Positions 7,283 through 16,552 of a stretch of DNA of 64,000 nt are shown one piece after another. The notes beneath the pieces were generated by a model. That model did not search any database. It was given only the letters and a program-made list of their open reading frames with translations, and was not told where the DNA came from. The position numbers were made by a program, and so were the translations under genes. This DNA is from JANMDN01 sp031376285 (GTDB lineage: Bacteria; Actinomycetota; Thermoleophilia; Miltoncostaeales; Miltoncostaeaceae): the NCBI GenBank assembly GCA_031376285.1, contig JANMDN010000058.1:3983-67982 (forward strand). The letters are read 5' to 3'. Numbering within the stretch: position 1 is the stretch's first letter; each line of letters begins with the position of its first letter.

Positions 7283-10204
7283 TCAGGTCAAGTGCCAGCG
7301 CAGGGTGAAGAGCTGGCGCTCCTCGGTTTGCTGTGAGAGTCGCTCAGCGACGTCGTCGAGGAGGGCGTCTTTCTGGCGCAAGAGTTCATCTGAGGCGTGA
7401 TCGTAGTCGCGGCGGGCCTGTTCGCGCTTGGCTTCGAGGTCGCGGACGGCGCGCTGGCGTTCGAGCTTGTCGGGAAGGGTACCGGCGGTTCGTGCTGCTC
7501 GTTTTGCGTCGCGTAGGGCGTCTTCTATCTCGTCGCGCTCGACTTGCAAGGAGACTCGGCGATCTTGGGCCCAACGCTCTAACTTGTCGTCTTCGGTGTC
7601 GAACCAGTTGCTGTCGCGGTTCATCGCGACTTCGAGGTGAGCCTCGCGCTGGCGTCCAAGCGCGTCCCTGAGGGCGGCGGCCATCGTCTCGGGCGGTGCC
7701 GCACAGGCTCCGTGGTGGGCGACGAGGTCGAAGAGGCGTCGGGCTTGGTGTTCATCGACTGGTTCGCCGTCGTCGGTCACCCCGGCGATGGTCAAGGAGT
7801 CCTCGGTCTCAAGGGCGCTCACCGTGAGACGGGAGCATGTGAGCCAGCCGCTTTGCCCGCGGAAGCCTTCGAGGATCGTGATGTTCTTGCCGCTGGCGGC
7901 GTAGTCGAAGGTGACCTCAGCGGGTCCGGGGGTGAGGGCCGTGGCGTGCTCGATGACCTGTCGCGCGAGCGGGTGACCGGCCCGGTATGTGTTGGCGTCT
8001 TCCACGCTTTTTTCCATGCGGTAGGGCCCTGGGTGGATGGTCTCAGCCGGGAAAGGGTTGGTGTGCAGGGTGAAAGCGAAGCCAGTGTCAGTGAAGTCAG
8101 CGTGGGGAGCGAGGACGTGGCGGGTGAGCTGCCAGAGCTGACGGTTGAAGCGGTCGAGGACGTCCTTGCTCTGGATGCGAACGCGTTCGACGACCTCCTG
8201 GTCGAAGTTGTCGAGGAGCTTCTCGCGCGCGTCGCGCTGTCCAGCGTTGATCTCGACTTCGAGGTCGAGCTGGAGCTGGTCGAACTCCCGCTTGATCTGA
8301 CCATGGGAACGGCATTGCTGGTAGATCGCGGCGATCCGCTTTTCGAAGTCGACGCCCGATTCGACGGCACCGAGGACCTCGTCGCTGGCACCGAAGACTC
8401 CATCAAAGAGCTGGAACTTCTCGGCGAGCAGTTCATAGACCCGTACATCAGCGGCGTTCTTCTTGTTGACGAAGTTCACGACGACGACGTCGAAGCGCTG
8501 GCCGTAGCGGTGGCAACGCCCAATGCGCTGCTCGACGCGCTGCGGATTCCACGGCAGGTCGTAGTTCACAACCAGGTTGCAGAACTGGAGGTTGATGCCC
8601 TCTGCGGCAGCCTCGGTCGCGATGAGGATCGAGGCATCGTCGCGGAAGTGCTCGACGAGGGCGGCGCGCATGTCGGCGCTCGCCGACCCGGTGATGCGGT
8701 CGGTGCCAGCGTGCCGGGCGAGCCACGCCTTGTAGATCGCCTTGGACTGAGGGTCGCTGTTGGTGCCGTTGAAGCACATTACTTTCCCGGCGAATTCGGC
8801 CTCCAGGATCCCAAAGAGGTAGTCCTGGGTTCGACGGGACTCCGTGAAGATGACCGCTTTGCGCTGGAGCTTGGCGGTGTCCGTGCCTTTGCGGGCCTTT
8901 GCCGCCGCCTCGAACCCTCGCCGAAGGGCGGTGATGAGGACCTCGCCCTTCGAGTTCTTCCCGATGGACTTGGCGAGGGCGTGGAACTCGCGAAGCTCTG
9001 CGATCTCGGCGCGAAGCTCCGCCAACTCCTCCGCCCCGAGCGCTGGTCCCTCCTGGACCTCGGCGTCGTTGTCGTCATCGCCCCACTCATCCGCCAGCTC
9101 GTCGAGTTCCTCCCAGTCGAGCGCCTCCGCGTCGGGGGCGTCCTTCACGATGGTCGCGGCGGCGGCCGCGTCCTCTAGTCGACGCGCGAGGCCGTCAAGC
9201 GTGGTGGAGATCGCAAACGTTGACGACGCGAGGAGCTTTCGAAGGATCAGCGTCACGAGCTGCCGTTGGCTCGCCGGTAGGGCGTGGAGCTTCGGGCGTT
9301 GCAGATATTCGGAGACGAGGTCGTAGAGGCGTTGCTCTTCGTCGGTTGGGACGAACTCTTGGACGAGGGCGTGGCGGTTGGTGTAGCTGACGTACTCAAG
9401 GACCTGGCGGCGGAGTGTCCGCTTGCAGATCGGCGCGAGACGCTCCTTGAGGGCTGCGAAGTCCGTTTCATCCGTCGGTCGGCCGAACCGTGCGCGGTAG
9501 CTGCGAAGGTCCCCGAAGGCGTGGTCGTCGATGATGCTCACGAGGCCGTAAAGCTCAAGGAGCGTGTTCTGGAGCGGCGTCGCCGTGAGGAGAACCTTCG
9601 GGAACGGCTCGACGGCGTCTTTGATCGCGAGGGCGATCTTGCTGGAGGTCTTGTAGACGTTTCGTAGGCGGTGCGCCTCGTCGATCACGACAAGGTCCCA
9701 CTGGGTCTGGCGGACGTAGGGGGCCTTGCTCTTGGCGAACTGGTATGAGCAAAGGACGATGGCGTCCTGCTCGAACGGGTTCAGGTTCCCGCCTCGGACG
9801 GCTTCGCTGAAGCTCTTCGCCTCAAGGATCACGGACGGCAGGAAGAACTTGTCGACCAGTTCCTGACTCCACTGCTTGCGTAGGTTCGCCGGGACGATAA
9901 TCAGCAGGCGCCGCTTGCGCTCCGCCCACTTCTGAGCGAGGAGAAGCCCGGCCTCGATGGTCTTCCCGAGACCGACCTCGTCGGCGAGGATCGCGCCCTT
10001 GGAAAACGGGCTCCGGAAAGCGAAGAGGGCCGCCTCGACCTGATGCGGGTTCAGGTCGACCTGGGCGTCGGAGAGGACGGCCGCGAGCTTCTCGACGCTG
10101 TCGGACGCGGAGCGCTTGGTCAGCTCGTGCGCAAAGAAGACGGCGTGGAAGTCCGTCGTGCCGTCGCGCAGGGTTCCGCCATTCGTCGTCGCGGGCGTCA
10201 GCAT
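7283..10204 (-). CDS. SNF2-family helicase (DrmD-like) of the restriction cluster
   Basis: 973 residues from ATG 10204. The frame extends to 10288, but those 28 extra residues are low in complexity and the conserved part starts after MLTPATTNGG. Motifs are Walker A DEVGLGKT (75-82), DEAH (175-178), LLTATPLQN, and in the second lobe NLVVNYDLPWNPQRVEQRIG and GRCHRYGQ, which are diagnostic of SNF2/RapA-type translocases. A long acidic, then coiled-coil, C-terminal region follows. It is first in the operon with Mod and Res. SNF2 helicases of this type are known as DrmD in class 1 DISARM, but DrmA, DrmB and DrmC are absent here, so I call it a helicase-augmented type III system. Confidence 0.85.
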   Translation of the reverse strand: MLTPATTNGGTLRDGTTDFHAVFFAHELTKRSASDSVEKLAAVLSDAQVDLNPHQVEAALFAFRSPFSKGAILADEVGLGKTIEAGLLLAQKWAERKRRLLIIVPANLRKQWSQELVDKFFLPSVILEAKSFSEAVRGGNLNPFEQDAIVLCSYQFAKSKAPYVRQTQWDLVVIDEAHRLRNVYKTSSKIALAIKDAVEPFPKVLLTATPLQNTLLELYGLVSIIDDHAFGDLRSYRARFGRPTDETDFAALKERLAPICKRTLRRQVLEYVSYTNRHALVQEFVPTDEEQRLYDLVSEYLQRPKLHALPASQRQLVTLILRKLLASSTFAISTTLDGLARRLEDAAAAATIVKDAPDAEALDWEELDELADEWGDDDNDAEVQEGPALGAEELAELRAEIAELREFHALAKSIGKNSKGEVLITALRRGFEAAAKARKGTDTAKLQRKAVIFTESRRTQDYLFGILEAEFAGKVMCFNGTNSDPQSKAIYKAWLARHAGTDRITGSASADMRAALVEHFRDDASILIATEAAAEGINLQFCNLVVNYDLPWNPQRVEQRIGRCHRYGQRFDVVVVNFVNKKNAADVRVYELLAEKFQLFDGVFGASDEVLGAVESGVDFEKRIAAIYQQCRSHGQIKREFDQLQLDLEVEINAGQRDAREKLLDNFDQEVVERVRIQSKDVLDRFNRQLWQLTRHVLAPHADFTDTGFAFTLHTNPFPAETIHPGPYRMEKSVEDANTYRAGHPLARQVIEHATALTPGPAEVTFDYAASGKNITILEGFRGQSGWLTCSRLTVSALETEDSLTIAGVTDDGEPVDEHQARRLFDLVAHHGACAAPPETMAAALRDALGRQREAHLEVAMNRDSNWFDTEDDKLERWAQDRRVSLQVERDEIEDALRDAKRAARTAGTLPDKLERQRAVRDLEAKREQARRDYDHASDELLRQKDALLDDVAERLSQQTEERQLFTLRWHLT

Positions 10205-10415
10205 CGCGCCGATGCTATGGCAGCGCGAGTGGCGGTGAAACTTCGGCGGGTACGTTGAGGAGCCCCTGACGGTCCGCGCTGCTGCCATTTCGGCGAATCC
10301 GACCAGTGATGGTCGCGTCCAGTCCGCCTGCGCCGGGCGCTGCCGGCACCAAACGAATGAGCGGGGAGGACGTCGATGCCTCGGGGTCCGCGGGGGACGT
10401 TACCCTCAGCCCAAG
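10205..10415 (+). promoter_or_regulatory. Divergent intergenic region between the helicase operon and the 1021-residue gene
   Basis: The 211 bases separate two divergently transcribed genes, so they should hold both promoters. I see no confident -10/-35 pair or operator palindrome. Neither start codon (10204 minus, 10416 plus) has a strong Shine-Dalgarno sequence, which suggests leaderless or weakly led messages. Assignment is from layout only. Confidence 0.4.
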
Positions 10416-13400
10416 ATGCGCGACTGGTTCTACCTTCAGGTCCTTCGGCTTCGCCCGGGTTCCCTCCGTCGCCTGGCCCGCCGCAAGAAGCGAATTGCCC
10501 GACGCTCTGCTGGACATCGTGTAGCGCTTCGGGGCACTCCGGCGCGTTTGCTTGTGGGCGATCTCAGCTTTGCCTGGATCGTTCCGCTCAGCGTTGCGAT
10601 TGCCTTCCTCCCAATCCAGACGGGCTTTCCCGTGTTCGGCAGTGCCGACAACGCAAGGCAGTTCTTGTCGACAATGTGGCAGGTCGAGGCGGCGACCTTC
10701 GGACTCTCGATCGCGGTTGTCCTGTTTGTCTTTCAGGCGATCTACGCGTCGGCTGGTTTGCGAGGCTCGCTGCGTTCTTTCGCCCAGGCGACGTATCTCT
10801 TTCCGATCTTCTACGTGGGCCTCGCCGGACTGGCGCTCACGGGCGTGGTACTTGTAGGTGGTGGCTCTGGCGCACCTGGAGGGTGGGCGGCGACGTGGGC
10901 AACAGTGTGGGCTGGGGGCGGCGCGGCGGCCCTGGTGTTTCTCTACGTTCGAACAACCGAGGCGATCGATCCCAGCTCACTCCACGCGTATCGCCTGAAG
11001 CACGCGCGAGCGGTCATCCGGGACTCCGTTGACAGTGAAATCGCGGACCGCCTGTCATGGGGTCTGCTGGTCGATCACTGTAAGCAGGCCGGGATCACGA
11101 TCGATCCGTTGGGTTTCTCCGAGCCGCCAGACTTCGTTCCGATCCGGCCCGCGAAATCGGGGCGGGTAGTCGACATCCGTCTTAGGGCGCTTCGTGTCCT
11201 CGGTCGAGACGTCCAGTCCCAGGGTCTTGTTCAGCCGGTGATCCGGACGCTCCTTCGCACCCAAGTCGGTGAGCGGGATGCCGTCCTTCTCGTTCCGCGC
11301 ACATCGTCTCCAAGGGCGCTGCGGGCAGCACGCCGGGTGGTCGTCGTAGGCCCGTCTGGCCGTGGGGCAGCCGAGCGCGACCTCCTGGCGCAGATTCACG
11401 CGGAGGCGGTTCAAGCGATTGCGGCGCCGAATCCTGCGCTCTATCAAGACGCGCAGGCCGTGTATGCGGATCTGCTCTTGGCCGTCCCTGACGCCTGGTC
11501 GCGCTACCTCCCGCTGCAGTCAATCCTGGACGCGCAGGGAGTCGGGGCACCATTTCCCGAACCGGTGGCCCACCATTTGCTCGACGAGATTCAGCTTGCC
11601 GTCCGCGGCGACAGCCAGGAAATCGCGTTGAGCAGCCTCGAGCTTCCGATCTCGGTTGCGATTCAGGCGTTTCCCCTCGGGGCGACCAGTCTCGCCCGTC
11701 GCATGCTTTCGCTCTTTGCCCATGGTGTCGCAGTCGTCACGAGTAGCCCGACCCGCGAACACGCCCAAAGCGTGCTTGGGTGGTCACGCCTTCGTCTTTC
11801 CGAGTGCGGGCAGCACGCCGAAGCACTCCTGCGCCGAACGGACGACCCGGAGCTTCGCCTTCGCGGACACGAAGGTGTCCTCGCGGTATTTCGAACCTTC
11901 ACCGACATCGCAAAGGCGTCAGTGGATGTTCGCCCCGAAGACACGGAGAGTCTGCGCGATCTCTACGGCCGCTGGGACAGCGTCCTTGAGAATTGGCGGC
12001 CGGCGCAAACGGGGCCTGAAACGTGGGACGTCGAACGCGCTGAGCAGCAGTTTGGCAGTGACAGCCCGGAAGCGGAGCGGATTCGGTATCTCGCGGACCG
12101 GCGGCGCGCTGATATCGAGTTACGCGATGAGATCATCGATGCGCGAACGCGCGATCGTTTCTACCTTGCCTGCTGGGTCCTGCGACGAGCCAAACGAGCC
12201 GATGTCGGCGAGGATTACCTCGACGCGTGGCGCCAAGCGTCAGGTCATTTCATGAGCCTTGAGCTGGCCGCCCGGGGAACCGATCTCGCACTGAACGGCC
12301 GGCGTCAGTCGATGGATCGGCTGACGTCCTGGGTTCTCTCAGATCTCCCGACGGGCATCCACTCTCCCGCGATTGACATCGAGATTATCGATGCCTTCGT
12401 CGTTCTGGCCCTGAACGCCCTGTCCCCAGGGCAGCCTCCGCCCCCGCCTCGGGTCTACGAGGCGCTTTCCCGAGAAACGGGCCACGTTGAAGCACGCATC
12501 GCGGCTCTGCGCTCACTCCCCGGCCTGGCGGCGTTCCTTCCATCGGAAGGGCTGGACCAGCGTGGAGCCCAGCTCGTCACTGTCCTCCAGGCGATGGATA
12601 ATCGGCGTCGAGAAGATGCCGACGATCGACTCCGGCTGACAACCGTCGACGTCGGACTCGTCACCAGCTTCGAGGCGCGAATACGTAGCGCGTGGCAAGG
12701 TAGTCGTCCGCTCGTCTCGCTTCTGAAGGACTCCGGCCGATACACCGTGCTTGCCGAGGCGCCGCCAGGAGGGCCCAACGTGATCGGACAGTCACTCTGG
12801 CTTCCTAAGGACCTATTCGTCGGGCAAGAACTCACCTTGGTTGGAGACGAAGGCAACGAGTTCGGTCGAAGTCTCGCCCGCGGCGAGGAGGCCCAACTAA
12901 TCGACACCGTACTAAAAAACGCAGCGCAGCACGTGTCTGACCCGTCAAGCCCCGCAGCGACAATTGTGGGCCTCATCAGCGCCCTGCGTGATCGCGGGCG
13001 ACCTCCGACAGTTGTTCTCGTCCCAGTCGACTTTCAGTTCCGCCACAGCCTCGACCTCCCATGGTCGGCCGACCCCGATGAGATCGCTCGACACACATTG
13101 TTGGATGCCGACAGCAGCGATCGGTTGTGGGGCTTCATCGATGGGGTACCTCTGTTCATGGTCTGGGACCTCGACAAGCGGGTCATCGCAGCAGACACTC
13201 ACCACCTTTGGTATTGGCGCCAGATTGCAAACGAAGGCTCCCCCGATGGGCTCGCGATCGAAGTCCAGTCGTTCGACCCGGCAGGGGCCCTGAGCCTCGC
13301 TCAAGCCGAGCCGCAGGCTCTTCAGAACTCGGGTGACACTCTCACTGACCAGCAGCGGGCCGACCTGATTGCGCTGCGCGCTCACCTGACGATTCGGGAT

Positions 13401-13481
13401 CGGTTCCAGCTCGAAGTGTCCGACGCATCAGCTGCCAGCTGGGCTTGGATACCCGCACCCTTCCTGGGTGCCTCAGACTGA
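10416..13481 (+). CDS. Large uncharacterised protein with four N-terminal membrane segments
   Basis: 1021 residues. A basic N-terminus (RRLARRKKRIARR) precedes four hydrophobic segments at about 51-68, 92-112, 127-148 and 157-178. About 840 soluble residues follow that probably face the cytoplasm, rich in helices and with no motif I recognise. It is divergent from the helicase operon and ends next to the tRNA-Pro att site. By position it belongs to the defence cluster. A membrane anchor with a large sensor or effector body is a common layout among phage-defence proteins, but that function is inference. No nucleotide-binding P-loop is visible. Confidence 0.6.
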   Translation: MRDWFYLQVLRLRPGSLRRLARRKKRIARRSAGHRVALRGTPARLLVGDLSFAWIVPLSVAIAFLPIQTGFPVFGSADNARQFLSTMWQVEAATFGLSIAVVLFVFQAIYASAGLRGSLRSFAQATYLFPIFYVGLAGLALTGVVLVGGGSGAPGGWAATWATVWAGGGAAALVFLYVRTTEAIDPSSLHAYRLKHARAVIRDSVDSEIADRLSWGLLVDHCKQAGITIDPLGFSEPPDFVPIRPAKSGRVVDIRLRALRVLGRDVQSQGLVQPVIRTLLRTQVGERDAVLLVPRTSSPRALRAARRVVVVGPSGRGAAERDLLAQIHAEAVQAIAAPNPALYQDAQAVYADLLLAVPDAWSRYLPLQSILDAQGVGAPFPEPVAHHLLDEIQLAVRGDSQEIALSSLELPISVAIQAFPLGATSLARRMLSLFAHGVAVVTSSPTREHAQSVLGWSRLRLSECGQHAEALLRRTDDPELRLRGHEGVLAVFRTFTDIAKASVDVRPEDTESLRDLYGRWDSVLENWRPAQTGPETWDVERAEQQFGSDSPEAERIRYLADRRRADIELRDEIIDARTRDRFYLACWVLRRAKRADVGEDYLDAWRQASGHFMSLELAARGTDLALNGRRQSMDRLTSWVLSDLPTGIHSPAIDIEIIDAFVVLALNALSPGQPPPPPRVYEALSRETGHVEARIAALRSLPGLAAFLPSEGLDQRGAQLVTVLQAMDNRRREDADDRLRLTTVDVGLVTSFEARIRSAWQGSRPLVSLLKDSGRYTVLAEAPPGGPNVIGQSLWLPKDLFVGQELTLVGDEGNEFGRSLARGEEAQLIDTVLKNAAQHVSDPSSPAATIVGLISALRDRGRPPTVVLVPVDFQFRHSLDLPWSADPDEIARHTLLDADSSDRLWGFIDGVPLFMVWDLDKRVIAADTHHLWYWRQIANEGSPDGLAIEVQSFDPAGALSLAQAEPQALQNSGDTLTDQQRADLIALRAHLTIRDRFQLEVSDASAASWAWIPAPFLGASD

Positions 13482-13591
13482 CGCCAGCCGAAACCGGACA
13501 GCACGGAATGCACGAAGACGGGTGAGGATCGTTGTCGGAATTGACTTTCGGCGCTACGGCCCGACCTCGGCAGACCCACTTCTCAGGGATC

Positions 13592-13632
13592 TCCCCCAAG
13601 ATTCCCCCAAGATCCTTGACGTCCCCCCAAGT
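13592..13632 (+). repeat. Direct repeats TCCCCCAAGA, left group (three copies)
   Basis: TCCCCCAAGA occurs at 13592-13601 and 13603-13612, and a variant with six C and final T at 13622-13632. Two more exact copies lie on the other side of the att core at 13820 and 13832. Regularly spaced short direct repeats on both sides of a tRNA-derived core are what integrase arm-binding sites look like. No integrase gene is present here. Confidence 0.6.
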
Positions 13633-13718
13633 ATTCCGAGGTGCGGAAACGCCTAATTCGCTATTTCGGCCGATCACGGTCGAGGCCGGATACTGGCATA
13701 TTTCCAGGTGTTTTCTAG

Positions 13719-13763
13719 TCGGGACGGCCGGATTCGAACCGGCGACCCCCTGCTCCCAAAGCA
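13719..13763 (-). other. att-like copy of the tRNA-Pro(TGG) 3' half (left)
   Basis: Read on the minus strand, this 45-base stretch gives anticodon loop TTTGGGA, a variable region, a T-arm with GGTTCGAATCC, and the 3' acceptor strand ending CGTCCCGA: the 3' half of a proline tRNA. The 5' half (D-arm and acceptor) is missing and only three anticodon-stem pairs can form, so it is not a working tRNA. It matches 18597-18641 at 44 of 45 bases in the same orientation, as expected for integration scars of an element that targets the tRNA-Pro 3' end. Confidence 0.75.
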
Positions 13764-13819
13764 TCGGTGACCTCGCGTCGTTTGAGCCGATTTGCACGGC
13801 TTCTTCGGGACTGAAGCAT

Positions 13820-13841
13820 TCCCCCAAGATCTCCCCCAAGA
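13820..13841 (+). repeat. Direct repeats TCCCCCAAGA, right group (two copies)
   Basis: Exact copies at 13820-13829 and 13832-13841, 12 bases apart, in the same orientation as the left group. With the left group they frame the tRNA-Pro core at about 100 bases on one side and 60 on the other. Confidence 0.6.
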
Positions 13842-13976
13842 ATGGCTCTCCACTCACGAGTCGAGGGACGCTGCGGCGTTCGGGTTGACTCGAAGGCCTG
13901 GGACGTGGAGGCAGCCTCTCGGGGCGACTCGTCGGCGGTGGAGCCTTCGCCACAGGGATTGCGCCGACGGCGAACG

Positions 13977-14267
13977 TCAATCAGGTTGATCGACGTTCTC
14001 GACGGTGCCCACCCCAATCACGAGCGCGCCGGCGGAGAGGCCCACGGCGAGAGCACCTGCCGCTCGTCCGACAGCCGAGGCAGGGTGCCGCACCGGGATC
14101 GCGACGCTCTCGCCGGTATCCGGATCCCAAATCCGCACCGTCCGATCCTCGCCGGCAGAGGCCAGATGCGGCCGGCCATCGCGGGTGATCTCACACACCG
14201 ACATGACCCCGCCGGTGTGGCCCTCCACGGACGGAGCGGAGGAAGCGCCGCCAACCTCAAGTTCCAC
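13977..14267 (-). pseudogene. Remnant of a WD40-repeat protein (C-terminal repeat only)
   Basis: The minus-strand frame reads GHTGGVMSVCEITRDGRP, then LASAGEDRTVRIWDPDTG, the ending of a WD40 blade with its GH and WD signatures, followed by the C-terminal strand LAVGLSAGALVIGV. A working WD40 protein needs about seven blades; only one is left and the sequence upstream does not continue the fold. It lies inside the att-bracketed island, so I read it as decayed cargo. Confidence 0.6.
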
Positions 14268-14525
14268 GGACTACGGGGACAACCTCACGAGATCGCACGG
14301 AGGAGGGCTGTTCTCATCAACCGGCATTGGCCTCCGGCGGGCTTGTGGTGCGGCCGTGTTTCAAGGACGGACGACTAGGAGATCTCGTCGGAGACCCGGG
14401 CTCCTGGAGTCGGCCGACTGGGGATGTTTGGAGTCGAGCCCATCTGAGGCCGCCACAGGGAAGCGGGTGTGCCGAGACGCGCGCTGCGCTTGGCCGTTGC
14501 GGGGGAGAGTCCGCCGACCGGCGAG

Positions 14526-15185
14526 TCAGCCCATCAAGGGTGACGCTTCCGCGTGGTCCGCACGGCCGTTCTCCGACGCACTCCGAAAGCGGCGCTCCCG
14601 GAGCTTCGCGTAGAGGTCCTCCTGCAGCTTCGATTGCTCGGCCTCGCGCGCGACAATCCCGTCCTGATACGCATGGTCCAGGTCCGCAAGCGCCTTCCTT
14701 GTATCCCTGTCAACGCGGTGTTGCAGTATCTGGAGTTTGGCTCGATCTTCGATCCTCTCCCCGACAAGAAGGTCTGTGTACTTGTCTTCGTCGGCCTTCA
14801 TGCGGGCGAGGAGAAGGCGATCGTAGGTCGAGGTACCGCCCAGAATCTTCACGACGACCGGCAAGCAGTCGATCGCGATGAAGAAGAAGCGAACCAGCCA
14901 GACCGCGATCAGGAGCGCGAAGTGGTTCGCCGTAAGCGTCCGTAGGGCTTCGATGCGCTCCAGAAGACCGATGCTGCCTTGCGCGTGGCGCCTGTCTTCG
15001 ACCCTCCGGCGAATCTCGGCGGCCCGCTCACTCACGAACGCACCTTGGTCGGCGGCAATGGACGTCTGGATTCCGGCCAGGTCTGCTGAACGCTTGTCAA
15101 GGTTCTTCTGCCGTTCGGCCGGCGCGCACGGCTCGTCGGTCGTCCCCAGCGTCCCTCGACGATCCGGTGAGCAGGATCCGCCCGG
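14526..15185 (-). pseudogene. 5'-truncated DUF4407-like membrane coiled-coil protein
   Basis: The frame is open from 15185 (just after a TGA) to the stop at 14526, with no good start near the top; the first GTG is at 15035. The upstream part reads as coiled coil (AERQKNLDKRSADLAGIQ). A single membrane segment (ALLIAVWLVRFFFIAIDCLP) follows, and then a charged helical tail. This is the C-terminal layout of DUF4407 proteins, which normally have several further N-terminal membrane segments. I infer a truncated gene. A short functional protein from GTG 15035 (169 residues) cannot be excluded. Confidence 0.55.
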
Positions 15186-15263
15186 TCAGGTTTTGCGACG
15201 ACGGTCACCCGGTCACGGTATCGAAGAAGTTGGGCGTGTTGTCGCCCCCACGATTCCTGACCT

Positions 15264-15278
15264 CCACTCTCGGAGTGG
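15264..15278 (-). terminator. Hairpin just downstream of the McrC-like gene
   Basis: On the minus strand CCACTC-CGA-GAGTGG forms a six-pair stem with a three-base loop, starting 8 bases after the stop at 15286. There is no T-tract, so termination is plausible but not certain. Confidence 0.4.
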
Positions 15279-15285
15279 GGTTCGG

Positions 15286-16545
15286 CTAGCGGCGCGATTG
15301 GAGTTGTTGGGGCACGAAGCGCCGAACGGCGGCGTCGGCGACGCTGTCAGCGGAGACGACCCAAACGGCGTTGGCTCCGGCAGGAGCGTCGCGAAACGCC
15401 TGTGAGGCTGGAGCCACGAGCCAACCGGCGGGCGCGGGACCGAACCGCGCGGGCCACTCGGCGATGTAGCCGAGGAGCTGGCTGAGACCGCTGCCGAGGT
15501 AGCCGGCGTGACGGGTTGCCTTCAGTTCGAGGACGACAGCGTCCGGGTGGGGGCCACGTCGTGTGATTACGAGGTCGGGACGGCTCGCACCAGCGGCGAC
15601 GCCGTGCGTTTCGCGCGCGGCCCCGTGCTCAGACCGTCCGCCACCGGGCGGCCATGCCTGGTACCAGAGCGACACGACGTCGCCGTCCGCGAGGCGGTAG
15701 GACGCGAACGCCCGCCGAGAGGACACCGACCCGACCAGAAGTCCAGTCGGATCCGGCGACCCCACGCCGACAAAGGCCCGAGCGAGCCTCAGGGCGACGA
15801 CGATCTCGAACAGCTGCCAGTCGCGCTCCGGCTCGAAGAAGCGCTGCGTCAAGAGTTCAACCAGGTCCTCTTCGCGAGGATCCACGTACCGCTCAAGCAC
15901 CGCCCAGGTCGCTCGCAGGTCCTCCCGGTAGAACGACCTGCGGGACGCTGCTAGCCGACGCAGGGTGCGCCGCGTCGGCCGAGCCGGCTCGACCGCGCGT
16001 AGCCAACCGAACCTGCGCGTCGCGTCGAGTTTCGCCCGCGTTTCCGCGATCCGGCCGAGAGCGCCGCCGCGGTTGGAAGTGTCGCTCGTACCGACGGCGC
16101 GGAGGGACATCGCGTCAAGCTCCCGTAGCACCCAAGCCAGTGCCTGGTTCTCCGGTGTCTCGAACTTACGTTCAGCTGATCGGACCACGTAGACGCCCTG
16201 GTCCCAGCCGCGCTGGGCCCGCGCGCGCGTCGTGGCGCCCCAGTCGATTCCCCCGCGAACGGCCTGCGTCGCCACCGGTGGTCGCTCGGTTGTCGTAGCG
16301 GGCCGGCGCAGACCATGCGGCAGCGCGTCGACGAAGCGCTGCACCGGTTCCGAGAGGAGCACGTGGACGGCGGTGACGCGCTGCAGGTCGCTGGGTTGCA
16401 GTCCGAGGAGATCATCGATCACGTCGATCGGCGCGCGCCCGAGCCGCGCGGCACTACCGAGGAACCCGGGTAGGTACGCACGCACTTCGTTCAACAGGCG
16501 CGCTCGCTCGTCAGCGGCGAAGTGGGTATCGGGCGTCTCGCTCAA
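15286..16545 (-). CDS. McrC-like / DUF2357-type PD-(D/E)XK nuclease subunit
   Basis: 419 residues, next to the McrB-like gene and 7 bases downstream of it. The C-terminal third has a PD-(D/E)XK core: SRPDLVITRRG (D324), then VVLELKAT (E340, K342), then a helix with QLLGY. The middle has ETPENQALAWVLREL, similar to the 'PEN' helix of DUF2357 proteins that pair with McrB. McrC subunits act as the nuclease that the AAA+ McrB ring drives, cutting modified DNA. I therefore predict the cleavage subunit of a type IV-like system. The N-terminal region is not typical of E. coli McrC, so the exact branch is open. Confidence 0.75.
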   Translation of the reverse strand: MSETPDTHFAADERARLLNEVRAYLPGFLGSAARLGRAPIDVIDDLLGLQPSDLQRVTAVHVLLSEPVQRFVDALPHGLRRPATTTERPPVATQAVRGGIDWGATTRARAQRGWDQGVYVVRSAERKFETPENQALAWVLRELDAMSLRAVGTSDTSNRGGALGRIAETRAKLDATRRFGWLRAVEPARPTRRTLRRLAASRRSFYREDLRATWAVLERYVDPREEDLVELLTQRFFEPERDWQLFEIVVALRLARAFVGVGSPDPTGLLVGSVSSRRAFASYRLADGDVVSLWYQAWPPGGGRSEHGAARETHGVAAGASRPDLVITRRGPHPDAVVLELKATRHAGYLGSGLSQLLGYIAEWPARFGPAPAGWLVAPASQAFRDAPAGANAVWVVSADSVADAAVRRFVPQQLQSRR

Positions 16546-16552
16546 CTCGGCG

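Noticed and set aside
7637..9178. 513-residue plus-strand frame opposite the SNF2 helicase
   Set aside because: Antisense shadow of a high-GC gene, with no recognisable domain or ribosome site.
7283..10204. DISARM class 1 system based on the DrmD-like helicase
   Set aside because: No DrmA, DrmB (DUF1998) or DrmC (PLD) gene is present; the methyltransferase and nuclease are of type III R-M type.
13719..13763. Functional tRNA-Pro gene at 13719 or 18597
   Set aside because: Only the 3' half is present at both places; no D-arm and no 5' acceptor strand can be found.
13532..13888. Plus-strand protein across the left att site, and the upstream extension of the 18748 gene
   Set aside because: Both translate tRNA sequence (the typical GTAGFEPAT / GRIRTGDPP peptides) and are artefacts.
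14267..14525. Further protein fragments between the WD40 and DUF4407 remnants
   Set aside because: I saw short suggestive stretches on the minus strand but nothing long or specific enough to name.
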